From Odoribacter sp. AF15-53 (GTDB lineage: Bacteria; Bacteroidota; Bacteroidia; Bacteroidales; Marinifilaceae): a DNA stretch of 64,000 nucleotides. Location of the stretch: NCBI RefSeq assembly GCF_003479425.1, contig NZ_QUHC01000001.1, forward strand, positions 372,001 to 436,000. Direction: 5' to 3'. The translations under genes and the position numbers were made by a program. Below, one piece after another: positions 35,793-43,797 of this stretch. The notes below the pieces were generated by a model. It ran no database searches. It had not been told where the DNA came from and worked only from the letters and a program-made list of their open reading frames with translations. Each line of letters starts with the position of its first letter. Position 1 is the stretch's first letter.

Positions 35793-36740
35793 ATGGATAC
35801 TTTTTACGAGGAAGATATATTGAAGGAAGGTTTTCAGCGGAGAACGCTACCTTTGAAGGATGATTACGAGGGACGGGCGATAGCCACGCTCGTGCGTAAA
35901 CAGGCGGGAGCGGAAAGTAACCGGGCCGTGCTTTATATTCATGGTTTCAATGATTATTTTTTCCAGCGAGAACTGGCGTGTCGGTTTAACGAACAGGGAA
36001 TTCATTTTTATGCCCTAGATTTACGAAAATACGGGCGTTCGTGGTTACCTCACCAGACGTTTAATGATATTCGGGATTTGAGGGCTTATTTCGAGGAAAT
36101 CACGCTTGCCTTGGAGATCATCTGGCAGGAAGGCAATCACACGACTCTATTGCTGGGACATTCCACGGGTGGGTTGATTGTTACCTTGTACGCGAAAGAA
36201 CACGGGGATTCGGCTCTTTTTGACGGGGTGGTGTTGAACAGTCCGTTTTTTGACTTTAACAAGAGTTGGATCGTGAAGAAGTTTATCCCGTTGGCCTCTT
36301 TTGTCGGGGGGTATCTTCCGGGTATACGGATCGCGGGAGGGTTCACGGAACAGTACGGTAAGTTCCTGCACCGGGAGAGTCGAGGCGAGTGGGAGTATGA
36401 TCTGGGATGGAAACCGCATGTCGCTCCCCGGATTAATCTGGGGTGGATACGGGCTATTTATAAGGCACAGCAGGAGTTGAAGCGGCCTTTTGAAGTGCGA
36501 TGTCCTGTTCTCGTGTTGCATTCGGAGAGGTCTGTAACGGACTTTTCAGACGAGGGACAGGTGCAATCCCGGGATGCTATTTTAAACGTGAATGATATCC
36601 GGCGAATGGCCCGGAATATCCGGGGAAAGGTAGATGTCGTTGCCGTTCCGGGAGGGTTGCATGATCTGGTGCTGTCCCGGAAAGAGGTGCGGGAGAAAGT
36701 GTATCAACTCGTTTTCGAGTGGTTGGTACAGAAGGACTAA
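35793..36740 (+). CDS. Alpha/beta hydrolase (serine hydrolase, lipase-like)
   Basis: About 315 residues from ATG at 35793 (MDTFYEEDILKEGF). Earlier in-frame starts exist (TTG at 35664, ATG at 35727) and would add up to 43 residues, but the chosen start fits the soluble family form better. The nucleophile elbow is LLGHSTGGLIV with Ser about 124; an oxyanion-hole strand is YIHGFNDYF; the likely acid and His are in VLVLHSERSVTDFSDE and VPGGLHDLVLS. This is the Hydrolase_4/lysophospholipase-like class. The substrate is unknown. No signal peptide is seen with this start. The stop codon lies inside an inverted repeat. Confidence 0.88.
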   Translation: MDTFYEEDILKEGFQRRTLPLKDDYEGRAIATLVRKQAGAESNRAVLYIHGFNDYFFQRELACRFNEQGIHFYALDLRKYGRSWLPHQTFNDIRDLRAYFEEITLALEIIWQEGNHTTLLLGHSTGGLIVTLYAKEHGDSALFDGVVLNSPFFDFNKSWIVKKFIPLASFVGGYLPGIRIAGGFTEQYGKFLHRESRGEWEYDLGWKPHVAPRINLGWIRAIYKAQQELKRPFEVRCPVLVLHSERSVTDFSDEGQVQSRDAILNVNDIRRMARNIRGKVDVVAVPGGLHDLVLSRKEVREKVYQLVFEWLVQKD

Positions 36741-36767
36741 AAGCGTCAAAACGCTTCTAATCCTTCT
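36730..36767 (+). terminator. Stem-loop overlapping the hydrolase stop codon
   Basis: Arms 36730-36746 and 36751-36767 match at 15 of 17 positions around a 4-nt loop. There is no T run, so termination would be inefficient; mRNA protection is another possibility. Confidence 0.55.
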
Positions 36768-37046
36768 AGTCAAAGGTTTATGAAGTCTATAAAGTTTATA
36801 AGGTCAATAGACCCTAGCGGGCGCTTTGTCCACGGCAGCAGGGCTGCCGGTAATTCTTGTCTGGGAGACATCCGTGATTTTGGGAATAAACGTCCGTGAT
36901 TGGGAGGTGATTGGGGAATGTTCGTGTGGGAGTAGGGGCGTGAAAGCATGATTTCGGGATAACAAAGACGAGTCAACTAGTCTTTGTCTCGTCTTTATCT
37001 CGTCTATGTCTCGTCTTTGTAGCTCGATTTTTTCCTTATCTCCCGC
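36741..37046. other. Intergenic region with dispersed repeat copy 1 and an 11-bp tandem repeat
   Basis: No gene is seen. About 36785-36890 is a copy of a dispersed element also found at about 58965-59060. It holds small stems such as GGCAGC/GCTGCC and GTCT/AGAC. At 36981-37026 an 11-bp unit (TCTTTGTCTCG) is repeated three times plus a longer variant. The region separates converging genes. Confidence 0.65.
36981..37026. repeat. 11-bp tandem repeat
   Basis: Units TCTTTGTCTCG (36981-36991), TCTTTATCTCG, TCTATGTCTCG and a 13-bp variant ending at 37026. The period is close to one helical turn. A second, unrelated 11-bp tandem repeat lies at 41842-41885. Confidence 0.8.
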
Positions 37047-38507
37047 TTAATTTAGGTCGATCTCTGCATGATAGGCTTCCACGTTATTAATGCAGAGTGG
37101 ACCTCTGGCTTCCAGGAAGTTGATTCGTATGGCTTGTGCCTTGACCGTGTCGAAGCGCAGAATTCTCTTGTACCCGATCGTGGTGGTGGCTTCTCCCGGG
37201 TTCACGGCTTTCCATTGATCCCCGACTTTTGCCTCGATGGAGAAAGATTTTACCCGTTGGCCCAGCGGGATATATTCCTGGATGAGCAGGCGGTTGATAG
37301 CTTGCGGTTCTTTAAAAGTAAAGGTCAGGGTGGCGGAAGTGATGTCGTCCCGGGTTGCCCAGTAGGTATTGTAATCGGGATCAATAACTCTGTCGGGGGA
37401 AAAGTTGTTGCCCCGCGAGTTGGTCGCCACGGGATGGGTTCCGGCGAGCAGGTTGTTGCTTAATTCCTGCCGGACGCGTTGGTGCCATTGAATGGCCCGG
37501 AGTGAGTCGATCGGGTTGATCCTGCCGGACGTGTCAACGGGGAAGTTCAGGAGTAGGGTGGCGTTGCGGCCCACGCTTTTATAATAAAGATCGGTAAGGT
37601 GTTCCACGCTTTTCACGCTGTTGTCTTCCCCGGCGTGATAGAACCATCCCGGACGGATGGACACGTCACATTCGGCAGTCGTCCATTGATCCCCGTCGGG
37701 ATGTCCTTGTTGTAACTCGTTGCCGTTGGGATAACCGGGGTAAACGACGCCTGCCCGCAGGAAAGACCAGTTGGTTTCGCCCGCGAAGCCTCTTTCGTTT
37801 CCAACCCAGCGACAACCGGGTCCCCCGTCAGAGAAGATCACGGCTCGCGGTTGGAGCTGCCCGACGATCTCGAAAAGACGAGGAAAGTCGTAGTAGGTTC
37901 GGCGATCAATGGAGCGGGTTTCGTTTGCCCCGCCGTACCAACCGTCTCCACCGTTAGCCCCGTCAAACCATACCTCGAATATATCGCCGTAGTTGGTAAG
38001 TAATTCATCGAGTTGGTTCCGGTAATATTCCACGTATTCGGGAGTGCCGTAGGTCGCTTGGTGGCGATCCCACGGGGAGAGGTACAGGCCGAGTTTTAGC
38101 CCGTGTTCGTGGCAGGCTTCCGCGAGCTCTCGCACGAGGTCGCCCTGTCCGTTTTTCCAAGGAGCGTTTTTCACGCTGTAATCCGTGTATTTCGAGGGCC
38201 ACAGGCAAAAGCCGTCATGGTGTTTTGCCGTGAGGATAACGCCTTTCATACCGCACGCGGCGAGAGTACTGGCCCATTGGCCGCAGTCGAGACGGGAGGG
38301 ATTGAAAAGCGAGGGATCGGCATCCCCGTATCCCCATTCCTTGTCGTTAAACGTGTTCAGCCCGAAGTGGATGAACGCGTAAGTCTCCATTTTCTGCCAC
38401 TCGATTTGTTTTTCTTCAGGTACGGGAAGCACGGCTTGGGGTGCGGAGGCACAACCGCAAAGCGTGAATAGGATGATCGTGCAGATCGTTTGTATGTAAT
38501 GATTCAT
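37047..38507 (-). CDS. Alpha-L-fucosidase (GH29) lipoprotein with discoidin-type domain
   Basis: A 486-residue secreted lipoprotein (Cys near residue 17-19, TLCGC). The GH29 barrel carries AFIHFGLNTFNDKEWGYG, GVILTAKHHDGFCLWPSKYTDYS and the nucleophile Asp in FEVWFDGANGG. A C-terminal F5/8-type (discoidin) sugar-binding fold follows (TLTFTFKEPQAINRLLIQEYIPLGQRV...KVGDQWKAV). It would remove fucose from host or dietary glycans. It is a lone gene without a SusCD pair. A TAATTTTG -7 element (plus strand 38540-38547) lies about 35 bp before the start. Confidence 0.93.
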   Translation of the reverse strand: MNHYIQTICTIILFTLCGCASAPQAVLPVPEEKQIEWQKMETYAFIHFGLNTFNDKEWGYGDADPSLFNPSRLDCGQWASTLAACGMKGVILTAKHHDGFCLWPSKYTDYSVKNAPWKNGQGDLVRELAEACHEHGLKLGLYLSPWDRHQATYGTPEYVEYYRNQLDELLTNYGDIFEVWFDGANGGDGWYGGANETRSIDRRTYYDFPRLFEIVGQLQPRAVIFSDGGPGCRWVGNERGFAGETNWSFLRAGVVYPGYPNGNELQQGHPDGDQWTTAECDVSIRPGWFYHAGEDNSVKSVEHLTDLYYKSVGRNATLLLNFPVDTSGRINPIDSLRAIQWHQRVRQELSNNLLAGTHPVATNSRGNNFSPDRVIDPDYNTYWATRDDITSATLTFTFKEPQAINRLLIQEYIPLGQRVKSFSIEAKVGDQWKAVNPGEATTTIGYKRILRFDTVKAQAIRINFLEARGPLCINNVEAYHAEIDLN

Positions 38508-39139
38508 GCTGTTGTATTTGTTCTTTAGCCTGTTGCAGACAAAATTAAAAAAATATAATGATAATTGAAAGTTTTAACAAATAAACTCCTCCGGTCTTTG
38601 GACTCTATTGCTAGTTATATTCATCGTGGGGTGTCAAATTGCGGGACTTATGTTTTGGGTAGGGGTCCACGAGTTGGTAGTGTGTATTTGGGTTATTATT
38701 TGAAGATTCGCGGACCCCTGGAGCTCCTGGGACCATCACGGCCAGCTGTTTCGAGCTCTTTTACTGACTAACCGGGGATTGGCAGTCCCCTGCGATCAAA
38801 TTATGAAAAAAAGAAGTATTCTATTGATACTCGTTAAATCAATGTAAAGATATCGTAATCTGTTAGATTATTGTAATCAATAATCAAGTGCTTGTGTTTA
38901 TTGGTTTTACGGGAAAGTGAGAAAATCATTTTTCTCGCTTGTTTGTTTACGCGAATGAAGGACAACGATGAGATTGTGGCTATTTTTATGACTGGTCAGC
39001 GGGTGTTAATGTCGGATGTTTGATTTCGGAGAAAAAATAGGTACCCCGTGTCGAAATTAGCCATATTATCTTCCTCGTGTTTCGTTGGTATGGCGGGATT
39101 TCCTTTATTTTTGGATAGGGTTATTTATAAGATTCACGT
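38508..39139. other. Intergenic region of 632 bp with a structured element
   Basis: The left end is the promoter region of the fucosidase. At 38661-38790 there are several stems: AGGGGTCCACG (38661-38671) with CGCGGACCCCT (38709-38719, one mismatch), two GAGCTC palindromes at 38721-38726 and 38753-38758, and GGGGA/TCCCC at 38774-38778 and 38786-38790. A 68-codon frame spans part of this but has no protein-like character. The rest, to 39139, is AT-rich with nothing recognised. Confidence 0.5.
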
Positions 39140-40123
39140 ATGAATATAAAAGATTCTTCACTGTATGATGTTTTTCTCTCGGAGTTGAGAAGGAAGATTC
39201 CGAGAGGTGCCGAGCTGACCACCACGTTGACCGATATGTTGTACCTCGAACGGGAGGCGGTCTATCGTCGGCTGAGGGGAGACGTTCCGTTCACGTTTAT
39301 GGAGGTTGTAACCATTGCCAAGAAATTGGGGATCTCGTTGGATAATTTAGCCGACTCGGACGCGCTGAAAAGTCGTCCGTTCCAGTTGAAACTGGTAGAG
39401 TACGCTAACCCGCTGGAGGCCGATTTCAAGATGATGCAGAATTTCGTCGAGATACTTGCTTACGCGAGGAAAGAACCGGACTGGGAGGCCGGTTTCTCGA
39501 CGAATATTTTACCCAAGTGTTTTTATTATTATTATCCCAACATTACACGTTTTTATCTGTTCAAATGGTTGTACCAGTACAGTGATGTCGATACGATGAA
39601 GCCTTTCCGGGATGTGGGCAGTTGCGATCGGGTGAAAAAGATTCAACGGGAGTTCCTGCGTGAAGTACGCGAGATCAGGTCGTGTTATTTTATATTTGAT
39701 CACCTCGTGTTCCGCTACCTGGTAACGGATATCCTGTTCTTCGTCAGTATTAACCTGATTACCCCGGAAGAGTTGAAGGTGCTGCAAGCCGAGTTGCTGG
39801 AATTGCTGGAGGGCATGGAGCGTTTTGTTGCCAAGGGATGTTACGATGACACGGGCAACGAGATTTACGTTTACCTTTCGAATATTAATCTTGACACGAG
39901 TTATTGTTACCTGGGCGGTCAGAATTATCACTTGAGCATGTTGAAGGCGTTCACGCTGAACTCGATCACGTCGTTTGACGTGGAGACATTCCACCGGTTG
40001 AAAAATTGGATGTCCTCGTTGAAACGTTCTTCCACGTTGATTTCCGTGAGCGGAGAGAAGGAGCGGGTACGTTTTTTTAATGATCAACGTTGTCTGGTGC
40101 AGGAAATGACAGACACGATTTGA
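39140..40123 (+). CDS. HTH-containing regulator-like protein of unknown function
   Basis: A 327-residue soluble protein. Residues about 30-70 (YLEREAVYRRLRGDVPFTFMEVVTIAKKLGISLDNL) have the shape of an XRE-like helix-turn-helix. The remaining 250 residues are helical and aromatic-rich (CFYYYYPNITRFYLFKWLYQ) with no known domain that I can name. The pattern of a DNA-binding head with a long helical body suggests a transcription regulator with a sensing domain. It stands alone, convergent with the MATE gene, and shares a long inverted repeat with it at the 3' ends. Confidence 0.82.
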   Translation: MNIKDSSLYDVFLSELRRKIPRGAELTTTLTDMLYLEREAVYRRLRGDVPFTFMEVVTIAKKLGISLDNLADSDALKSRPFQLKLVEYANPLEADFKMMQNFVEILAYARKEPDWEAGFSTNILPKCFYYYYPNITRFYLFKWLYQYSDVDTMKPFRDVGSCDRVKKIQREFLREVREIRSCYFIFDHLVFRYLVTDILFFVSINLITPEELKVLQAELLELLEGMERFVAKGCYDDTGNEIYVYLSNINLDTSYCYLGGQNYHLSMLKAFTLNSITSFDVETFHRLKNWMSSLKRSSTLISVSGEKERVRFFNDQRCLVQEMTDTI

Positions 40124-40154
40124 GTGGTTACCTCTCGAATTGCGTCTGTCATTT
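40104..40154. terminator. Long hairpin between convergent genes
   Basis: Arms 40104-40124 and 40134-40154 match at 18 of 21 positions around a 9-nt loop. It overlaps the stop of the HTH gene and lies just before the end of the MATE gene. It lacks a T tract but should affect 3' ends in both directions. Confidence 0.6.
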
Positions 40155-40158
40155 GTCG

Positions 40159-41478
40159 TTACACTTTCACGATCCGTTCTCGCGTTCTTTTCAGGTGACA
40201 CCACGAGAAGAGGAACAGCAGGAGTACGTAGAGGTGTTCGGCACTCCAGTACACGGCTAGCGGGATATTACCAAACTGGTTAAGAAACGTGACGTAGGCG
40301 AGGTATACCGCGATCGTGATGCACTGGTAGAAGAATGCCGCCCGGGTGGCACCCGTGCCTGACACGGCGTTACAATACACGTGTGCCGGGAGGGACAGGA
40401 AATAGTTCGATAACATGACGACAAAGGGCCAGTATGCCATACCTGTCAACTGGTTGTCAGGCGTGTAAATCCCTATGACGGTATCCGGGAATAGCAAGGC
40501 GGCCACGATTAACGGAACGCCCGTGATGTATCCCAATCGAATGATTTTCTGGCATAAGGGTTTGATAAAATCCTTTGCCCCGGCTCCCACCAGGTTGCTG
40601 ACGAGCGATCCCGTGGTCGTGGAGAATGAACTGACGATGACGAAAAAGACCGTGGAGATGCTCCGGATGATGTTGGCTATCGCCAGTTGTGTCGTGCCAA
40701 GATGTTCGATTGCGACAAAGAAAAGGAACCAGGGGGCCACGCTGATAAAGGAGTGCATCATGCTCCACGCGGAGAGGTGAAAGAGTTGTCCCTGTAATCG
40801 CCAGTCGAGGAGGGGGAACAGGCCGTGGTGCCGTCGGTCAATTTTCAGCCGGGTGTAAACGACGAGCACGAGCAAGCCGCCCAGCTCCGAGATCGAAGAG
40901 GCCAAGGCAGCGCCCGTGATCCCCAGGGCCGGGATTGCTCCCGCCCCGAAGATAAACACGTAGTTCAATACCACGTTCGTGCAGGCAAGCGTTGTGGCAC
41001 TGACCACGAGTACGCGAGTCCGGGTGATGCCCACGAAGAACGCCCGGAAAGCCAGCATCGGGAAGGCGAAGAGTAGCCCGAAGGTTCGCCAGTCCAGGTA
41101 TTGCATCACCGCCTCGTATATTTTCGGCGAGGAGAGTAATTGACATAGCACGATTGGCGAGAATATTTTGGATAGTCCGCAAAGGGTGAGCGCCAGTGCG
41201 GAAAGGAAAAATAATCCCAGCAAGAATACTTTCCCGGCTTCCCCCGGACGTTGTTCCCCGTTCCGGCGGGCGATCATCACTTGCAGCCCGAGACTGAAAC
41301 CGAATCCCAGAATGTAAAGGGCAAGGTAGTACATGCCCGCGATCGCGGAGGCCCCCAGTTCCGTCTCGCCGACGTGCCCGAGAAATATGGCATCCGTGAT
41401 GTTGATAAGTTGCTCGACTAGCACGCTCATCATGACAGGGTAGTTGATGAGCCAGATTTGTTTGCTTGTAAAATTCAT
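40159..41478 (-). CDS. MATE-family multidrug efflux transporter (copy 1, with leader peptide)
   Basis: A 439-residue inner-membrane antiporter with about 12 hydrophobic helices. The start KQIWLINYPVMMSVLVEQLINITDAIFLGHVGETELGASAI is the canonical MATE N-terminus, with the acidic residue in helix 1 (TDAIFLGH). It would export cationic drugs using a proton or sodium gradient. The transcript has a leader with a 7-codon ORF and strong stems, matching that of the Vat-type acetyltransferase, which suggests control by ribosome-active drugs. The second MATE gene at 44.0-45.4 kb lacks this leader. Confidence 0.93.
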   Translation of the reverse strand: MNFTSKQIWLINYPVMMSVLVEQLINITDAIFLGHVGETELGASAIAGMYYLALYILGFGFSLGLQVMIARRNGEQRPGEAGKVFLLGLFFLSALALTLCGLSKIFSPIVLCQLLSSPKIYEAVMQYLDWRTFGLLFAFPMLAFRAFFVGITRTRVLVVSATTLACTNVVLNYVFIFGAGAIPALGITGAALASSISELGGLLVLVVYTRLKIDRRHHGLFPLLDWRLQGQLFHLSAWSMMHSFISVAPWFLFFVAIEHLGTTQLAIANIIRSISTVFFVIVSSFSTTTGSLVSNLVGAGAKDFIKPLCQKIIRLGYITGVPLIVAALLFPDTVIGIYTPDNQLTGMAYWPFVVMLSNYFLSLPAHVYCNAVSGTGATRAAFFYQCITIAVYLAYVTFLNQFGNIPLAVYWSAEHLYVLLLFLFSWCHLKRTRERIVKV

Positions 41479-41560
41479 AATTCAACTTAAATAGCACATG
41501 CCGAAGCGTGTTCACTCGGGTGAACCGTTCGATATGTCCGGTAAATGTAAAAGGTAATAA

Positions 41561-41635
41561 ACTCTGTTCCCGGGGACGTGGGTTGTCCCCGTCAGGCCCG
41601 AAGCCTTTGACGGAATGCTATTCAAGAAGCGTAGC
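41561..41635 (-). promoter_or_regulatory. Stem-rich attenuator of the MATE gene
   Basis: Read on the minus strand after the leader stop codon: stem 1 (GCTA...TAGC starting on the last stop base, with GAATAGC at 41617-41623); a second stem CCGTC/GACGG closed by an AGGC/GCCT inner stem (41589-41613); a third stem GGGGAC/GTCCCC (41585-41590 with 41572-41577). ACTCTGT inside the leader ORF (41641-41647) is complementary to ACAGAGT at 41561-41567, so leader translation would open a long-range pairing. Confidence 0.6.
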
Positions 41636-41658
41636 TATATACAGAGTTGTGCTTTCAT
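41635..41658 (-). CDS. Seven-residue leader peptide MKAQLCI upstream of the MATE gene
   Basis: ATG at 41658-41656, TAG at 41637-41635, 156 nt before the MATE start codon. The peptide matches the leader of the Vat-type gene (MKWQLCI) except at residue 3, with synonymous changes in the Gln, Leu and Cys codons. The frame ends at the same place relative to the following stem. Inferred role: ribosome stalling switch. Confidence 0.7.
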   Translation of the reverse strand: MKAQLCI

Positions 41659-41681
41659 GTTGAATAATTCGGTTAACGGGG

Positions 41682-41689
41682 CAAACTTA
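41682..41689 (-). promoter_or_regulatory. Possible -7 element for the MATE leader
   Basis: TAAGTTTG on the minus strand fits TAnnTTTG about 24 nt before the leader ATG. The -33 element is not clear. Confidence 0.4.
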
Positions 41690-41841
41690 CGAAAAAGATT
41701 CGGAATATATTGTATCCGGACGGTTTGTTTGTATTATATTTTAACACTTTTGTTAATAATGCTTTCACGAACGTTGGGTCGAGTGAAGGCTGTAGAGGGG
41801 ACTTCGTGCTTGTTTCCAGGTGGTTGCGTGGTGGTCGTGAG

Positions 41842-41885
41842 GGTAAGTTAACGATAAGTTGCCGATAAGTTACCGATAAGTTGCC
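41842..41885. repeat. 11-bp tandem repeat (four units)
   Basis: GGTAAGTTAAC, GATAAGTTGCC, GATAAGTTACC and GATAAGTTGCC follow one another without gaps. Function unknown. Confidence 0.85.
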
Positions 41886-42067
41886 GATGTGCAGCGGTAA
41901 CTTGTGCCTGATTTTACCTTGACGTGTCGTCTGGATATAGAAGAAGGTACGGGGAGATACCGGGGATTTTGCGGTTGGCAATGTCGTGTAACTTGTGCTG
42001 TCGAGGAGACGTATAATCGGGTATAGTCGGGAGGTTTGTCCCGTGGATCATTTAAAGCATAAAGATT

Positions 42068-42250
42068 ATGAAAGAGAGTGTAGAGAAAAAAGAGAATGAG
42101 GAGACAGTTGATCGACATGCCAAGAATATACCCTCCAAGCAAGACAAGAGTTGGGTCGGGATGGATCAAATGCCACAAGAACAGTTTGATAAGACGGAAT
42201 TCGAGGATCGGGAAGCGGAAAAGCATCCCGGGAAGAAACGTTGTCATTAA
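42068..42250 (+). CDS. Small highly charged protein (60 aa)
   Basis: A 60-residue hydrophilic protein rich in Lys, Glu and Asp, with no hydrophobic core (MKESVEKKENEETVDRHAKN start; KHPGKKRCH end). An ATG start after an A-rich stretch and clear coding-like composition favour a real gene. It could be a disordered stress-type protein. No family is recognised. Confidence 0.5.
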   Translation: MKESVEKKENEETVDRHAKNIPSKQDKSWVGMDQMPQEQFDKTEFEDREAEKHPGKKRCH

Positions 42251-42700
42251 AACTGTTCAGGGATAGGCGGACTTGTGATTTGTGGTCGTCGCGAAATGAA
42301 TATTAGTATAAATGATACACGGAATCTTCGGGGAACGTTGTATTCCGCGAAGATGAAGTTTAATTTTATCACTCATATTATTCCTGAGAAGCGGAGGAGT
42401 TAAAAAGTCCTTCTGCGTGAGGCTCACGTGTACGATCTGAACAGGCCTTTGTAGGAGGATGAGAAACGAAATAATAGAGAGTGATAAGTGAAATTTTTTA
42501 TTTTTTTCGCTTGTATAAATTTGTATGCTAATTGTTTGTTTATATCCATTATTATCGTAAATTTGTCGTGATTTTGAGTTTTGATTTGATCGCTACAGAG
42601 CGTTTGCCTTCATCGTATTATTAAATGTATCGTTAAGCAGACTTTCATAGACAAGATCCAACCTCAAGTAATTCAATTATTAATTTTAAAGTTTGTATTA
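42251..42700. other. Intergenic region with the RRM gene promoter and long leader
   Basis: No gene is seen. A promoter at 42535-42565 gives a 5' leader of about 130 nt for the RNA-binding protein, a length common for cold-shock-type genes. The AT-rich left part holds nothing recognised. Confidence 0.55.
42535..42565 (+). promoter_or_regulatory. Promoter of the RRM protein gene
   Basis: TTTG at 42535-42538 and TAAATTTG at 42558-42565, spacing 19 bp. A second TAAATTTG at 42516-42523 has no matching upstream element. Confidence 0.75.
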
Positions 42701-43051
42701 ATGAACATTTACATTTCAAATTTAAGTTACGACGTGAATGACAGTGACTTAAGAGAGTTATTCGAAGAGTACGGTGAAGTTTCTTCAGCAAAAGTTATCA
42801 TGGACAGAGAAACCGGTAGATCAAGAGGTTTCGGTTTCGTTGAAATGTCTGACGATACCCAAGGTCAAAAAGCTATTGACGAGTTGAATCAAGCTGAATA
42901 TGACGGTAAGGTGATCAACGTGAATGTTGCAAAACCGAGAACCGATCGTCCGGCTGGTGGTGGTCGTGGCGGTTTTAACCGTGGCGGTGGCGGTCGTGAC
43001 CGTGATCGTCGTGGTAATGGCGGTGGCCGTAGCTTCGAGAAAAGATTCTAA
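42701..43051 (+). CDS. RRM-type RNA-binding protein with RGG tail
   Basis: A 116-residue protein. A single RNA recognition motif fills residues 1-80, with RNP2 IYISNL (3-8) and RNP1 RGFGFVEM (42-49), including the two aromatic residues that stack on RNA. The tail from about 85 is a Gly/Arg-rich low-complexity stretch (RGGFNRGGGGRDRDRRG). Such proteins are abundant in Bacteroidota and are thought to act as global RNA chaperones in place of Hfq or CspA. A long 5' leader suggests post-transcriptional control. Confidence 0.95.
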   Translation: MNIYISNLSYDVNDSDLRELFEEYGEVSSAKVIMDRETGRSRGFGFVEMSDDTQGQKAIDELNQAEYDGKVINVNVAKPRTDRPAGGGRGGFNRGGGGRDRDRRGNGGGRSFEKRF

Positions 43052-43068
43052 CTTATTTAGGATATAGG

Positions 43069-43100
43069 AAAAGAGGTGGTTGGAAAGCCACCTCTTTTTT
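43069..43100. terminator. Terminator between the RRM gene and pgl
   Basis: AAAAGAGGTGG (43069-43079) pairs with CCACCTCTTTT (43088-43098), 8-nt loop, T run to 43100. It can serve both convergent genes, since the pgl stop codon overlaps it. Confidence 0.9.
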
Positions 43101-43797
43101 ATTCTGTAACCCGGTCCGTGAAGAGGGTTGCCGTTGGTGCGTGTGATAGGATATATGATGCCGGGTACTCTCCTTGTTTATGAACGAGGTGTTCCATGAT
43201 TTCCTGTTTATCCGCTCCCACGACGGGAATCAGTATGGTTGTACTTTTAAGAATAACAGTTCCCGTCATCGTGATACGTTGTTGTCCGGTTCTTGGGTGA
43301 TGTGATACCGCGTATACCCGATGGTCAGTTAACAAGTTTGTCGAATTGCTGAATATGGAGGCCACGTGTCCGTCTGTTCCGATTCCCAGTATCGTGCAAT
43401 CGAAACGGGGTACGTTCGAGTAGCCGGGAAGTTCCCATTTCACCATTTCAGAATAACGTTCAGCCTCCACTTTGGGGTCTTGTTCTCCCCAGATGCGATG
43501 AATGTGATATTGAGGAATATCCAGTGGCATGAATAACAAGCGTTCGGCGTGTTTGAAATTACTTTCATCATCTTCCGGGGACACGCAACGTTCGTCTACC
43601 CAGTAGAAACGAAGGATATCCCAGGGGATGTTATCCCGGTATTCTTTTACCCAGAGTTTGAAAAGTTGTTGTGCGGTAGAGCCACCGGATAAAGCCAGGT
43701 GATAAGGTTTTGATTTACTTTTCTTTATCGCCGCGATCAAGGCTTCGGTCATCGAACGTAACGTCTCTTCTGGAGTTTTATATACCTCTATTTTCAT
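43099..43797 (-). CDS. pgl: 6-phosphogluconolactonase
   Basis: A 232-residue cytoplasmic enzyme of the pentose phosphate pathway that hydrolyses 6-phosphogluconolactone. It has the family signatures LALSGGSTAQQLF, FYWVDERCVSPEDDESNFKHAERLL and GIGTDGHVASIF with the conserved His. The size is that of the DevB/SOL type. The usual partners zwf and gnd are not in this window. A stretch of CAAGTTACAGG repeats separates it from the MATE gene upstream. Confidence 0.95.
   Translation of the reverse strand: MKIEVYKTPEETLRSMTEALIAAIKKSKSKPYHLALSGGSTAQQLFKLWVKEYRDNIPWDILRFYWVDERCVSPEDDESNFKHAERLLFMPLDIPQYHIHRIWGEQDPKVEAERYSEMVKWELPGYSNVPRFDCTILGIGTDGHVASIFSNSTNLLTDHRVYAVSHHPRTGQQRITMTGTVILKSTTILIPVVGADKQEIMEHLVHKQGEYPASYILSHAPTATLFTDRVTE

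Larger units (their letters stand above)
41479..42067. other. Intergenic region: MATE leader and an 11-bp tandem repeat
   Basis: 41479-41690 is the 5' leader of the minus-strand MATE gene. The remaining right part has a tandem repeat at 41842-41885 and no credible gene. Confidence 0.7.

Noticed and set aside
36981..37026. Tandem repeats as a CRISPR array
   Set aside because: The units are 11 bp, directly joined without spacers, and no cas gene is present.
38565..38771. 68-codon frame in the fucosidase-regulator spacer
   Set aside because: It crosses several stems and has no conserved features; better seen as part of a structured element.
41615..41851. 78-codon frame antisense to the MATE leader
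   Set aside because: It overlaps the leader ORF and its stems on the opposite strand and continues into the tandem repeat region.
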